This document shows, piece by piece, positions 17,173 through 25,279 of a stretch of DNA of 38,132 bases (the stretch's first letter is position 1; every line of letters begins with the position of its first letter). The notes beneath the pieces were generated by a model that searched no databases, was not told where the DNA came from, and was given only the letters and a program-made list of their open reading frames with translations. The translations under genes and the position numbers were made by a program. The DNA is from Teichococcus deserti (GTDB lineage: Bacteria > Pseudomonadota > Alphaproteobacteria > Acetobacterales > Acetobacteraceae): the NCBI RefSeq assembly GCF_001982615.1, contig NZ_MLCO01000106.1:1-38132 (forward strand), written 5' to 3'.

Positions 17173-17182
17173 GCCGCCTCCG

Positions 17183-18232
17183 TCAGGGGATATGGCGCAG
17201 CCAGGCCTCGGTGGAGAACTTCTTGGCGGCCAGCGCCTCGGCGGCGGCCTGCTCCTCCGGCGTGATGGCGCCGGCCACGCCGCCATGCAGGGCGACGAAG
17301 GTCTCGCGCATGCGGCGGATGATCTCCTGCCGCGGCAGGCCGGTCTGGCTCTTCAGCGGGTCGACCCGCTTCTGGGCGCTGGTGGTGCCCTTGTCGCTCA
17401 GCTTCTCGCGGCCGATGCGCAGCACCTTGACCATCTTCTCGGCGTCCATGTCATAGGCCATGGTCACGTGGTGCAGCACCGTGCCGCGCGAGAAGCGCTT
17501 CTGGGCGGCGCCGCCGATCTTCCCCTTGCTGCTGCTGATGTCGTTCAGCGGCTTGTAGAAGGCGTCGATGCCCAGCGAGATCAGCGCCTTCAGCACCCAG
17601 TCGTCGAGGAAGGCATAGCTGTCGGCGAAATTCATGTCGCGCACCAGTTCGCCGGGCGCATAGAGCGAATAGGTGACCGCGCTGCCGGGCTCGACCAGCA
17701 TGGCGCCGCCGCCGGTGACCCGGCGCACCGTCTCGACGCCCATTTCCGCTGCCGCCTCCAGGTCGACCTCGTTGCGCAGCGACTGGAAGTTGCCGATGAT
17801 GATCGCCGGCCGCTCCCATTCCCAGAAGCGGAGCGTCGGCGCGCGGCGGCCGGCGGCCACCTCCTGCGCCAGCACCTCGTCCAGCGCCAGGTGCATCGCC
17901 GGCGTCTGCGGCGGCGCCTCGATGATCTGCCATTCGAAGTCGCGCCAGGTCATGCTGCGGCCGAGCGCCCGGCGCACGGCGATGGCCACGGCCTCCGGGC
18001 TGAAGCCGATCATCGCGGCATCCGGCCGCAGGCCCCCGCGCACAGCGGCGGCGATGGCGGCGGCATCGGCGTCGGCGGAAAGCCCTTCCAGCGCGGCGCA
18101 GATATCGGCCAGCGCCTCCTCGGGCTCGAGGAAGAAGTCGCCGGCGACCTGGACCTCGGCGAGGCGGCCGTCGCGCTCCTCCAGGTCGACCACCACCAGC
18201 TTGCCGCCCGGCACCTTGTATTCGCCATGCAT
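17183..18232 (-). CDS. lplA: Lipoate-protein ligase A family protein with N-terminal accessory domain
   Basis: A 349-residue protein that attaches lipoate, or a related acid, to lipoyl domains through an acyl-AMP step in the cytoplasm. The catalytic domain lies in the second part. RRVTGGGAML (about 193-202) is the conserved adenylate-binding loop, and SSKGKIGGAAQKRFSRGTVLHH carries the invariant GKI Lys. Residues 1-90 resemble the small accessory domain that is C-terminal in E. coli LplA (EYKVPGGKLVVVDL, then DFFLEPEEAL), so domain order is permuted. ATG 18232 overlaps the LysR stop as TGATG, and AGGAGGA is upstream. Translation is therefore probably coupled to the regulator. GTG 18235 is an alternative start. 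Confidence 0.9.
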   Translation of the reverse strand: MHGEYKVPGGKLVVVDLEERDGRLAEVQVAGDFFLEPEEALADICAALEGLSADADAAAIAAAVRGGLRPDAAMIGFSPEAVAIAVRRALGRSMTWRDFEWQIIEAPPQTPAMHLALDEVLAQEVAAGRRAPTLRFWEWERPAIIIGNFQSLRNEVDLEAAAEMGVETVRRVTGGGAMLVEPGSAVTYSLYAPGELVRDMNFADSYAFLDDWVLKALISLGIDAFYKPLNDISSSKGKIGGAAQKRFSRGTVLHHVTMAYDMDAEKMVKVLRIGREKLSDKGTTSAQKRVDPLKSQTGLPRQEIIRRMRETFVALHGGVAGAITPEEQAAAEALAAKKFSTEAWLRHIP

Positions 18233-19167
18233 CACGCCGGTCCTCCTGCGTCCTTGTCGCCGGCAACCTGCGTCAGGGCCGGGGGAAAGGAAAGGGCCGC
18301 GATCTCCTGCAGCCAGCCGCAGAGCAGCGCCAGCGCCGGCGACATCTCTGTCTGGGGCCGGTCTCTCCGGGGCCGGATCAACCCGTAGCGGGTGCCGTCG
18401 GGGGCGAAGCCGCGGGGCGCCACCAGCCGGCCGGCGCGGAGCTCGTCGGCCACCATGGCCTCGGGCGCGAGCGCCACGCCCAGCCCGCCCAGCGCCGCCT
18501 CGACCATCAGGAAATGATGGTCGAAGACTTGTCGCGCGGCGGGGCGCGGGGCGGCGGAATGCGCCTCCAGCCAGGCGGTCCAGGCCTCCGGGCGGGTGCG
18601 GGCGCCGAGCGCGGCATAGGCGCCGGCCTCGAAGCGCGGCTGCATGGCCGGCAGCATCACCGGCCCGACGCGCTCCGGCATCAGCGGCAGGATCTGCCAG
18701 GCCGGATCGAGCGAAAAATCCAGGCGGCGGATGGCCAGCGCCGCGCCGCTGCGGGAGAAGTCGGGCAACCCGCCGCCGGTCGCCAGATGCACCTCGATCC
18801 CCGGATGGCGGTCGAGGAAATCCGACAGCCGCGGGATCAGCCAGCGCATGGCCAGCGACCGCTCGCAGGACAGCAGGATCGGCCCCTGCTCCGGCTGTTC
18901 CTTCAGTGTCCGCAGCGCGTCGCCGATCAGCGCGAAGGCCTGGGTGCTGGCACCGGCAAGAATCTCGCCCTCGGGGGTCAGGCGGATGCCGCGGCCGGCG
19001 GGCTGCAGCAGCCGGAGCCCCAGCACGGCCGAGAGCTTGGCAACGCGGCGACTGACGGCGCCATGGGTCAGCGACAGCGCCTCGGCCGCCGCCCGCACCG
19101 AGCCCAGCCGCGCCACGGTCTGGAAGGCGCGCAGGTCGTCGAGGGAGGGTATGTCGCCGCGGTCCAT
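18232..19167 (-). CDS. LysR-family transcriptional regulator (GcvA-like)
   Basis: A 311-residue regulator with the helix-turn-helix at about residues 8-65 (SLDDLRAFQTVARLGSVRAA, then THGAVSRRVAKLSAVLG and LRLLQPAGRGIRLTPEG) and a LysR effector domain of the GcvA subgroup (LIPRLSDFLDRHPGIEVHLA). ATG 19167 has AGGAG at about 8 nt. That Shine-Dalgarno lies within a perfect inverted repeat (see 19168-19186). The stop overlaps the lipoate ligase start, so the ligase may be part of its regulon. The TIM-barrel gene is divergent across 74 bp. Confidence 0.92.
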   Translation of the reverse strand: MDRGDIPSLDDLRAFQTVARLGSVRAAAEALSLTHGAVSRRVAKLSAVLGLRLLQPAGRGIRLTPEGEILAGASTQAFALIGDALRTLKEQPEQGPILLSCERSLAMRWLIPRLSDFLDRHPGIEVHLATGGGLPDFSRSGAALAIRRLDFSLDPAWQILPLMPERVGPVMLPAMQPRFEAGAYAALGARTRPEAWTAWLEAHSAAPRPAARQVFDHHFLMVEAALGGLGVALAPEAMVADELRAGRLVAPRGFAPDGTRYGLIRPRRDRPQTEMSPALALLCGWLQEIAALSFPPALTQVAGDKDAGGPA

Positions 19168-19186
19168 CGGTGATCTCCTATCACCG
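19168..19186. promoter_or_regulatory. Inverted repeat enclosing the LysR ribosome site
   Basis: CGGTGAT-CTCCT-ATCACCG is a perfect 7-bp inverted repeat immediately before the LysR start codon. It contains a T-N11-A pair typical of LysR boxes. Read on the minus strand, the spacer is AGGAG, the gene's Shine-Dalgarno. It could be an autoregulatory operator, an mRNA hairpin presenting the ribosome site, or both. Confidence 0.5.
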
Positions 19187-19241
19187 GTACCCGTCAGTTC
19201 AAATCGGCGGCGCACGCCGGACAGCGCGCTATGCTGGCGCG

Positions 19242-19904
19242 ATGACCGACTTCATCTTCATGCTGACCCGCCAGGACCGCACCATCGCCGAGGCCGCCGG
19301 CCCCTGCGCCACGGCCCTGGCCTGCGGCGTGCGGCATATCGGCTTCAAGGATATCGGCCTGCCCTTCGCCGCGCTGCGCGACCTGGCGGCGCAGATCCGC
19401 GCCGGGGGCGCGACCAGCTATCTGGAGGTGGTCTCGCGCGACCCGGAGAGCGAGCGGCGCTCGATCGAGGCGGCGCGGGCGCTCGGCGTCGACGTGGTGC
19501 TGGGCGGCACCGGGGTCGCGGCGGCGGCGGCGCTGCTGGCCGGCAGCGGCCTCCGCTACATGCCCTTCCCGGGCCGGGTCGAGGGCCATCCCAGCCGGCT
19601 CGAAGGCTCGCTGGACGACATCGTCGCCAGCGCGGTGCAGCGGGCGGCGCATCCGGGCGTCGACGGGCTGGACCTGCTGGCCTGGCGCGCGACGGGCGAC
19701 GTGCCGGCGCTGATCGCCGCCGTCTGCCGCGCGACCGCCAAGCCGGTGATCGTGGCCGGGTCGATCGACAGCCCGGCGCAGATCGCGGCGCTGCGTGCGG
19801 CGGGGGCGGCCGGCTTCACCATCGGCACCGCGGCGCTGGAGGGGCGCTTCCCGGCCGAGGGCCCCGGCCTGCCCGAGCAGCTGCGCGCCATCGCCGCCGC
19901 CTGA
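19242..19904 (+). CDS. TIM-barrel protein of unknown function (HisA/NanE-like fold)
   Basis: A 220-residue soluble protein with the pattern of phosphate-binding (beta/alpha)8 barrels. Strand-loop units visible are FIFMLTRQDRTI near the start, HIGFKDIGLP near 32, LEVVSRD near 61, DVVLGGTGV near 84, MPFPGRVEGHPSRLEG near 105, and GLDLLAW near 144. The final phosphate-site pair is KPVIVAGSIDSPAQI (about 167-181) and GAAGFTIGTAALEG (about 188-201). I cannot assign a reaction; similarity to NanE- or HisA-type barrels is structural only. ATG 19242 lacks a clear Shine-Dalgarno. It is divergent from the LysR gene and followed by the iminopeptidase gene 37 nt downstream. Confidence 0.75.
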   Translation: MTDFIFMLTRQDRTIAEAAGPCATALACGVRHIGFKDIGLPFAALRDLAAQIRAGGATSYLEVVSRDPESERRSIEAARALGVDVVLGGTGVAAAAALLAGSGLRYMPFPGRVEGHPSRLEGSLDDIVASAVQRAAHPGVDGLDLLAWRATGDVPALIAAVCRATAKPVIVAGSIDSPAQIAALRAAGAAGFTIGTAALEGRFPAEGPGLPEQLRAIAAA

Positions 19905-19941
19905 CTCGGGTTCCACGCAGCGGCCGGCTATGCTGCGCCGC

Positions 19942-20874
19942 ATGTTCCCGCCGATCGAACCACATGCCTCCGGCCAGCTCGCCCTCGGCGACGGCTTTCT
20001 CCTGTCCTGGGAAGCCTGCGGCAATCCCGCCGGACGCACAGCGCTGGTGCTGCATGGCGGGCCGGGTTCCGGGCGATCGGAGCGGGCGCGGCGCTGGTTC
20101 GACCCGGACCGCTTCCGCGTCATCCTGTTCGACCAGCGCGGCGCGGGGCGCAGCGCCGGGCCCGAGGATCTCGCCGCCAACACCACGCCGCATCTGATCG
20201 CCGATATCGAGGCGCTGCGCCGGCATCTGGACGTCGAGAACTGGCTGGTGCTCGGCGGCTCCTGGGGCGCGACCCTGGCCCTGGCCTATGCCCAGCAGCA
20301 CCCCGAGCGGGTCACCGGCCTGGTGCTGCATGCGGTGGCCACCACCACGCGGCGCGAGATCGACTGGATCACCCGCGGCGTCGGCCGCCTCTTCCCGCGC
20401 GAATGGGAGCGTTTTGCCGCCGGCGTGCCGGCAGCCGAGCGCGAGGGCTGCCTGGCCGCCGCCTACAACCGCCGGCTGCTGCATCCCGACCCGGCGGTCC
20501 ACCACCAGGCGGCGCGCGACTGGTGCGACTGGGAGGCCGCCATCCTCGACATCGGCCCCGGCAGCGCCGCGCAAAACCGTTTCGACGAGCCGGCCTTCCG
20601 CCTGCGCTTCGCCCGGCTGGTGACGCATTACTGGCGCCACGCCGCCTGGCTGGAGGAGGACGCGCTGCTCCAGGGCATGCCGAAGCTGGCGGGCATACCG
20701 GGGCAGCTGGTGCATGGGCGGCTGGACCTGGGCAGCCCGCTGGCCACCGCCTGGCAGCTGCACCGCGCCTGGCCGGGCAGCCGCCTGACCGTGGTCGAGC
20801 CCGCCGGCCATGACTCCCGCGACCCCGGCATGGCCGAGGCGATCTGCGCCGCGGTGGCCGCCCTGGCCGGGTGA
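19942..20874 (+). CDS. pip: Proline iminopeptidase (alpha/beta-hydrolase, S33)
   Basis: A 310-residue cytoplasmic aminopeptidase releasing N-terminal proline. HGGPGSG near 38-44 forms the oxyanion region, and FDQRGAGRS near 63-71 is a family signature. The nucleophile elbow GGSWGATLAL holds S107; the triad is completed by D262 (HGRLDLGSP) and H290 (PAGHD). ATG 19942 gives MFPPIEP, matching the usual M-Y-P-x-x-E-P start; ATG 19930 adds four residues. Length is normal. Its stop overlaps an upstream in-frame extension of the YceI ORF, but the real YceI start lies about 100 nt further on. Confidence 0.92.
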   Translation: MFPPIEPHASGQLALGDGFLLSWEACGNPAGRTALVLHGGPGSGRSERARRWFDPDRFRVILFDQRGAGRSAGPEDLAANTTPHLIADIEALRRHLDVENWLVLGGSWGATLALAYAQQHPERVTGLVLHAVATTTRREIDWITRGVGRLFPREWERFAAGVPAAEREGCLAAAYNRRLLHPDPAVHHQAARDWCDWEAAILDIGPGSAAQNRFDEPAFRLRFARLVTHYWRHAAWLEEDALLQGMPKLAGIPGQLVHGRLDLGSPLATAWQLHRAWPGSRLTVVEPAGHDSRDPGMAEAICAAVAALAG

Positions 20875-20978
20875 ATTCGCGGCCATCCAGGGCGCCCTGG
20901 CCTTCCCTGGCGCCGGCCGCCGCCCACCTGCCAGCAGAGCCGCCGCTTCCCGCGCCGGCCGAAGCAGGGGCGACTGGC

Positions 20979-21569
20979 ATGGCTGGGATCGTGAAGGCCG
21001 CGGCATGGCTTGCCGTCGCCCTGCCGCTGCTGGCGGGGACGGCGCGGGCCGGCTCGGTCTATGACTTCGACCAGCGGCACGGGCGGGTGAATTTTTCCGT
21101 GGGCGTGCTGGGCATGTTCGACGTGAAGGGCAGCTTCGACCGCTTCATGGGGCGGCTCGACCTCGACCTGGCGCAGCCGGAGCGCAGCAGCGTTCGCGTC
21201 GACTTCCAGACCGGATCCGTCAGCCTGCCGGCGCCGGACCAGGTGGCGCTGATGCGCTCGGCCGACTACCTGGACGCGCCGCGGCATCCGGTGGGGCATT
21301 TTACCAGCACGGCGATCACCGCGCTGTCGCCGACGCATTACCGGCTGGAAGGCATCGTCGAGCTGCGCGGCGTGCGCCAGCCGCTGCAATTCGACGCCGA
21401 GCTGCGCGACCGCCATGTCGACGCGGCCCGCGGCATCGAGGTGGCCGACCTGGTGCTGAGCGGCGCCGTGCTGCGCTCGGCCTTCGGCATGGTGGCGGAC
21501 CGGCCGCTGCTGTCGGACACGGTGCAGCTGTCGATCCTGATGCATCTGGAAGTGCCGCATGCCCCCTGA
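20979..21569 (+). CDS. YceI-family periplasmic lipid-binding protein
   Basis: A 196-residue exported protein with a Sec signal (residues 1-24, ending GTARAG) and a YceI lipocalin-like barrel. It starts SVYDFDQRHGRVNFSVG, followed by GMFDVKGSFDRFMGRLDLDL, then SADYLDAPRHPVGHFTST and LTLRG-like VELRGVRQPLQF. YceI proteins bind isoprenoids and are usually encoded beside a cytochrome b561, as here: the next gene starts 11 nt before this one ends, suggesting translational coupling. ATG 20979 is preferred because it places the signal peptide correctly. Likely role: carriage of a quinone-like isoprenoid for a periplasmic redox pair. Confidence 0.9.
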   Translation: MAGIVKAAAWLAVALPLLAGTARAGSVYDFDQRHGRVNFSVGVLGMFDVKGSFDRFMGRLDLDLAQPERSSVRVDFQTGSVSLPAPDQVALMRSADYLDAPRHPVGHFTSTAITALSPTHYRLEGIVELRGVRQPLQFDAELRDRHVDAARGIEVADLVLSGAVLRSAFGMVADRPLLSDTVQLSILMHLEVPHAP

Positions 21570-22098
21570 GGGCTGGAGCCGCGCCCAGCGCCGGCTGCAT
21601 GGCGCCATCGCCGTCCTGGTGCTGGCGGCGCTGGCCATGGCGCCGGTGATGGTGGGGCTCGGCTACAGCCAGCTGCTTTTGAAGTTTCTTCTGTACCAGG
21701 CGCACAAGTCGGTCGGGCTGCTGGTGCTGCTGCTGGCGGCGGCGCTGCTGGCGCTCCATGCCGCGCGCGGCCGGCCGTCGCCCGACCCCGACCTGCCCGC
21801 CTGGCAGCGCCTGACAGCCCGGGCGATGCATGCGGCGCTGTTCGCGCTGCTGCTGGCCATGCCGGTGCTGGGCTATCTGACCGCGGCCTCGGCGCCGATC
21901 GCCATCCCGACCTTCTTCTTCGGCCTGGTCCCGGTGCCGCATCTGCTGGCGCCTGACGCGGCGCGCTTCGCCTGGCTGCGCGGGCTGCATGAATGGGCCG
22001 GCTGGTCGCTGGCGCTGCTGCTGGCCGGCCATGCCGGGATGGCGATCCGCCACCACCTTCAGGGCCGGGCGACCCTGCGGCGGATGTGGCGCGGCTAG
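21559..22098 (+). CDS. Cytochrome b561-family membrane protein
   Basis: A 179-residue integral membrane protein with four hydrophobic segments, near 15-35, 45-67, 90-112 and 140-165. Likely heme-ligating histidines lie in RRLHGAIAV (H14), YQAHKSVGL (H49), AMHAALF and the C-terminal LLAGHAGM region. This is the prokaryotic b561 (CybB/YceJ) type, a two-heme quinol-linked electron carrier of the inner membrane. It overlaps the YceI gene by 11 nt, the same pairing as yceJ-yceI in E. coli. It ends convergently with the M81 peptidase gene through a shared CTAG. Confidence 0.9.
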   Translation: MPPEGWSRAQRRLHGAIAVLVLAALAMAPVMVGLGYSQLLLKFLLYQAHKSVGLLVLLLAAALLALHAARGRPSPDPDLPAWQRLTARAMHAALFALLLAMPVLGYLTAASAPIAIPTFFFGLVPVPHLLAPDAARFAWLRGLHEWAGWSLALLLAGHAGMAIRHHLQGRATLRRMWRG

Positions 22099-23594
22099 CC
22101 CTTCCGTGTGGTCGCCGCGCGCGATCGATCCTGCTCGCTGAAGGGAAAGATCGACGCGCGGTCGAGCTGGCGATAGGGCAGCGTGGTCAGGTCGGCCGGG
22201 CCCCAGTCGGGGGTGTCGACGATGATGATGGCCTCGGCCAGCGGCTCGTAGACGGCGCGGAAATGCGTCTTCGAGCGCAGCACGATGATGCGGTAGTCCA
22301 GCGTGCGCAGGCCGAACTGGATGAACAGGTCCTCGTCCACGGTCAGCGTCGGCCGGCTGACCAGGCTGACCATCAACCCGCCGACATCGAGCACCGCGGC
22401 GACGCCCAGCTTGACCAGCCGCCCATGCATATAGGGGCCGGTGGTGTGGTATTCCTTCTCGCCGGCGAAGAGCACGCGGCCGGTGATGCGCACCGGCCCG
22501 CCGGCGCGCGGCGAGGAATGGCCGCCGACCTCCAGGGTGACGGTGGCGCCCTCCCCGGCGGCGGCGGCCTCGGCGGCGGCGCGGGCGTCCCAGATATAGG
22601 GCACAGCGGCGCCGGAGACGCCGCGTTCCAGCAGGGCGCGCAGCAGATAGGTGCTGTCGTTGCAGCGGTCGGCATGTTCCAGCAGCACGATCGGGCGGGT
22701 CGCCGTCTTCGCCAGTTCCACGGCGCGGTCGACGCCTTCCTCCATGCTGAGCACCAGCCCGTCATGCAGCAGGGCGTGCCGCGTGTCGTGGATGCGCTGG
22801 GTCAGTGTCGCGACGGCGCTTTCGGCCCGCGCGGCGTCATCCGAGACGGCCAGCACCGAGAAGCCGCCATTCGGCACGTCGGCATAGGAGAAGCCGGCGA
22901 AGACGGAGACGTCGAGATAGCCCGGCGCATCCTCCGCCATGGCGACGGAGTCCGAAACGATCTCGGCGAGCGGGGACAGGCCGGTGGCGCTGAAGATGCT
23001 GGGCACCATGACGCCGGGCTTGTCGAAGGCCATGACCGGCCGCAGCCCGTCCCGCAGCATGCGCATCAGGCAGCGCGCCGCCCGCGCGCCGGTCGCGCCG
23101 GTATCGGTATGCGGCGAATAGTGATAGCCGAAGATGGCGTCCGACAACTCGACCACGTGACGGTCGATATTGGCGTGGTAGTCGAGGCCGACGACGACGG
23201 GAATGTCGCGGCCGACCACGGCGCGCACCCGCTCGACGATCTCGCGGTCGGGGTCGAGGCGGGTCGGCGTGGTCATGGCGCCGTGCAGCGCCAGCAGCAC
23301 GCCATCCACCGGCCCGGCCTGCTGCAATTCGGCGACGATGCGGTCGGCATAATGCAGGAAGGCTTCGTCGGAGGCCGGGCCGGCGGCGCCGCCATCGGCG
23401 AAGACGATCGGCAGGATCTCGGCGCCGGCGGCTTCCAGCACCTCGATGAAGCCGCCGCAGAGCGTGTTGGTGCCGCGGAAGCGGGCGAGCAGCTCCGGCC
23501 CGGCCGCCTCGATGGTCACGAATTCCTCCAGCGTGGTCAGCACCGAAAGGAAGCTGACCGATTCCTGCATGATGCCGCCGATGGCAATGCGCAT
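22095..23594 (-). CDS. M81-family metallopeptidase (MlrC-like)
   Basis: A 499-residue protein of the M81/MlrC family, named for the microcystin-degrading peptidase. Likely metal residues include D138 and H140 (GLDYHANID) and H162 (SPHTDTG). The C-terminal MlrC domain contains LLEHADRCNDSTYLL and DEDLFIQFGLRTLDYRIIVLRSK. The N-terminal family motif, normally H-E-T-N-T-F, reads QESVSF (residues 10-15), so the usual His is Gln. The gene starts 13 nt after the dipeptide-type receptor gene and probably forms an operon with it, suggesting hydrolysis of an imported peptide or amide. The Shine-Dalgarno is weak. Confidence 0.88.
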   Translation of the reverse strand: MRIAIGGIMQESVSFLSVLTTLEEFVTIEAAGPELLARFRGTNTLCGGFIEVLEAAGAEILPIVFADGGAAGPASDEAFLHYADRIVAELQQAGPVDGVLLALHGAMTTPTRLDPDREIVERVRAVVGRDIPVVVGLDYHANIDRHVVELSDAIFGYHYSPHTDTGATGARAARCLMRMLRDGLRPVMAFDKPGVMVPSIFSATGLSPLAEIVSDSVAMAEDAPGYLDVSVFAGFSYADVPNGGFSVLAVSDDAARAESAVATLTQRIHDTRHALLHDGLVLSMEEGVDRAVELAKTATRPIVLLEHADRCNDSTYLLRALLERGVSGAAVPYIWDARAAAEAAAAGEGATVTLEVGGHSSPRAGGPVRITGRVLFAGEKEYHTTGPYMHGRLVKLGVAAVLDVGGLMVSLVSRPTLTVDEDLFIQFGLRTLDYRIIVLRSKTHFRAVYEPLAEAIIIVDTPDWGPADLTTLPYRQLDRASIFPFSEQDRSRAATTRKG

Positions 23595-23607
23595 GGGGGA
23601 GAGGCCT

Positions 23608-25197
23608 TCAGCTGCGGCGGATGTTCCAGGGGAAGGCGGCCGGGCCCGGCAGCACCCCGGTCAGGTCGGCGCGCAGCGCGGTCTTCTGCTGGTACTGGCC
23701 GAGCGGGATGACCGGCACCTGCTCGAAGGCCTCGCGCTGGATGGCGTCGAACAGGCGCTGCTGCTCGGCGTCGGTGGCGGCCTCCAGCCATTCGCGGGTC
23801 AGGCGCTCGATCGCCGGGCTGTCGAACCAGCCGAACCAGCCGGCGGCGCCCTGGCCGCGGATATTGGTGTTCAGCGCCGGATTGGCGATGGAGCTGCTCT
23901 TCCAGGTGGTGTGGAAGATGTTCCAGCCCCCCTTCTCCACCGGCTCGCGCGAGGTGCGGCGCTGCACGACCGAGCCCCAATCCATCACCTGCAGGTCGAC
24001 ATTCATGCCGAGCTTGCGCAGCAGCTCCGCCGTGACCTCGCCGAAGGGCGCGACCGAGGCCAGGTCGGTGGGGCTGAGGATGACCACCTTCTCGCCCTTG
24101 TAGCCGGCCTCCTTCACCGCCTGGCGGAGGCGGGCCATGTCCTTGACGCCGCTCATCGTGCCGCTGCCGGCATCGCGCACGAAGGGCAGGCCGGGCGGGA
24201 ACATGCTGTAGGCATTGCTCCAGGCTTTCGCGTCGCCGCCGGTGATCAGCGCCATGTAGTCGCCCTGGATCACCGCCTGCAGCACGACGCGCTTCAGCGC
24301 CACATTGTTGAAGGGCGGCACCAGCGAGTTGAACCGCAGGAAGCCCATGAAGCCAAGCGGATCATAGGACTGCACGCGGACGCGGCGGTCGCGCTCCAGC
24401 AGCGGCGCCAGATCGGCATCGGCATATTCCCACCAATCGACCTCGCCGGTCTGCAGCGCATTGGCCGCCGTCGAGGAATCCGGGATGATCTTCCATTCCA
24501 GCCGCTCGAAATGCGCCTGCTTGCCGCCGCCGTTCAGCACCGCGGGCTCGGCGCGCGGGCGATAGCGGTCGAAGCGCGCATAGCTGACATGGGCGCCGGA
24601 GACGAACTCCTCCGCGACGAAGCGATAGGGCCCAGAGCCGATCATCTCGGCGATCGGCTTGTAGGGATCGGTCTTGGCCAGACGCTCCGGCATGATGAAG
24701 GCCGGGATCGGGCCGACGAAGGACAGCGCCGAGAGCAGCCGCGGGAATTTTCTCTTCAGGCGGATGACGATGTCGCGGTCGTTGGGCGATTCCCAGGCCT
24801 CGACCGCGGCGCCCAGCGTCTGGCCGAAGGTGTCGCGCTTCGCCCAGCGCGCCAGGCTGGCCGCGGCGTCCACCGCGCGCACCGGCGCGCCGTCATGGAA
24901 GAAAAGACCCTCGCGCAGGCGGATGGTCCAGCGCAGCCCGTCTTCCGACACCTCGTGGCCCTCGGCCATCTGCGGCGTCGGCTGGAACTTTTGGTCGACG
25001 CCATAGAGCGTGTCGAAGACGGCATAGCCGTGGTTCAGCGTGACGCCGGCCGTGGTCAGGATCGGGTCCAGCACGGCCAGATTGGCCTGCGGCACGAAGC
25101 GCAGCGTGCTGGCGCGACGGTCCTGCGCCAAGGCCGGCCGCGCGAGCGGCGCCAGCGGCAGCAGGGAGGCGGTGCGGAGAAGCTGGCGACGCTGCAT
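23608..25197 (-). CDS. Tat-exported ABC peptide-type substrate-binding protein (SBP_bac_5)
   Basis: A 529-residue DppA/OppA-type receptor. The twin-arginine signal MQRRQLLRTASLL is followed by Ala/Pro-rich sequence cleaved near PALAQ (residue 25). Landmarks are NLAVLDPILTTA, GYAVFDTLYGVD, WTIRLREGLFFHDGAPV and MIGSGPYRFV. ATG 25197 is chosen for the Tat motif and the AGGAG upstream; a start at 25233 would bury the signal. It is a paralogue of the protein at 1778-3361 and also lacks permease and ATPase genes nearby. Thirteen nucleotides separate it from the M81 peptidase. An intrinsic terminator ends 41 nt upstream, leaving little room for its own promoter. Confidence 0.92.
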   Translation of the reverse strand: MQRRQLLRTASLLPLAPLARPALAQDRRASTLRFVPQANLAVLDPILTTAGVTLNHGYAVFDTLYGVDQKFQPTPQMAEGHEVSEDGLRWTIRLREGLFFHDGAPVRAVDAAASLARWAKRDTFGQTLGAAVEAWESPNDRDIVIRLKRKFPRLLSALSFVGPIPAFIMPERLAKTDPYKPIAEMIGSGPYRFVAEEFVSGAHVSYARFDRYRPRAEPAVLNGGGKQAHFERLEWKIIPDSSTAANALQTGEVDWWEYADADLAPLLERDRRVRVQSYDPLGFMGFLRFNSLVPPFNNVALKRVVLQAVIQGDYMALITGGDAKAWSNAYSMFPPGLPFVRDAGSGTMSGVKDMARLRQAVKEAGYKGEKVVILSPTDLASVAPFGEVTAELLRKLGMNVDLQVMDWGSVVQRRTSREPVEKGGWNIFHTTWKSSSIANPALNTNIRGQGAAGWFGWFDSPAIERLTREWLEAATDAEQQRLFDAIQREAFEQVPVIPLGQYQQKTALRADLTGVLPGPAAFPWNIRRS

Positions 25198-25234
25198 CGG
25201 AGGCGCTCCTGGGAGGGGACGGCCGGCACGCATA

Positions 25235-25268
25235 GAAAATCGCCGGCAGCACGAGGGCTGCCGGCGAT
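25235..25268 (-). terminator. Rho-independent terminator after the amino-acid receptor gene
   Basis: A perfect 12-bp GC-rich stem (ATCGCCGGCAGC and its complement at 25239-25250/25257-25268) with a 6-nt loop. On the minus strand it is followed by TTTTC. It lies 11 bases past the stop of the amino-acid receptor gene and is the clearest intrinsic terminator in the window. Because the next gene on the same strand begins at 25197, it may act as a partial terminator that lowers expression of the two distal genes. Confidence 0.8.
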
Positions 25269-25279
25269 CGGTCAGGCGC

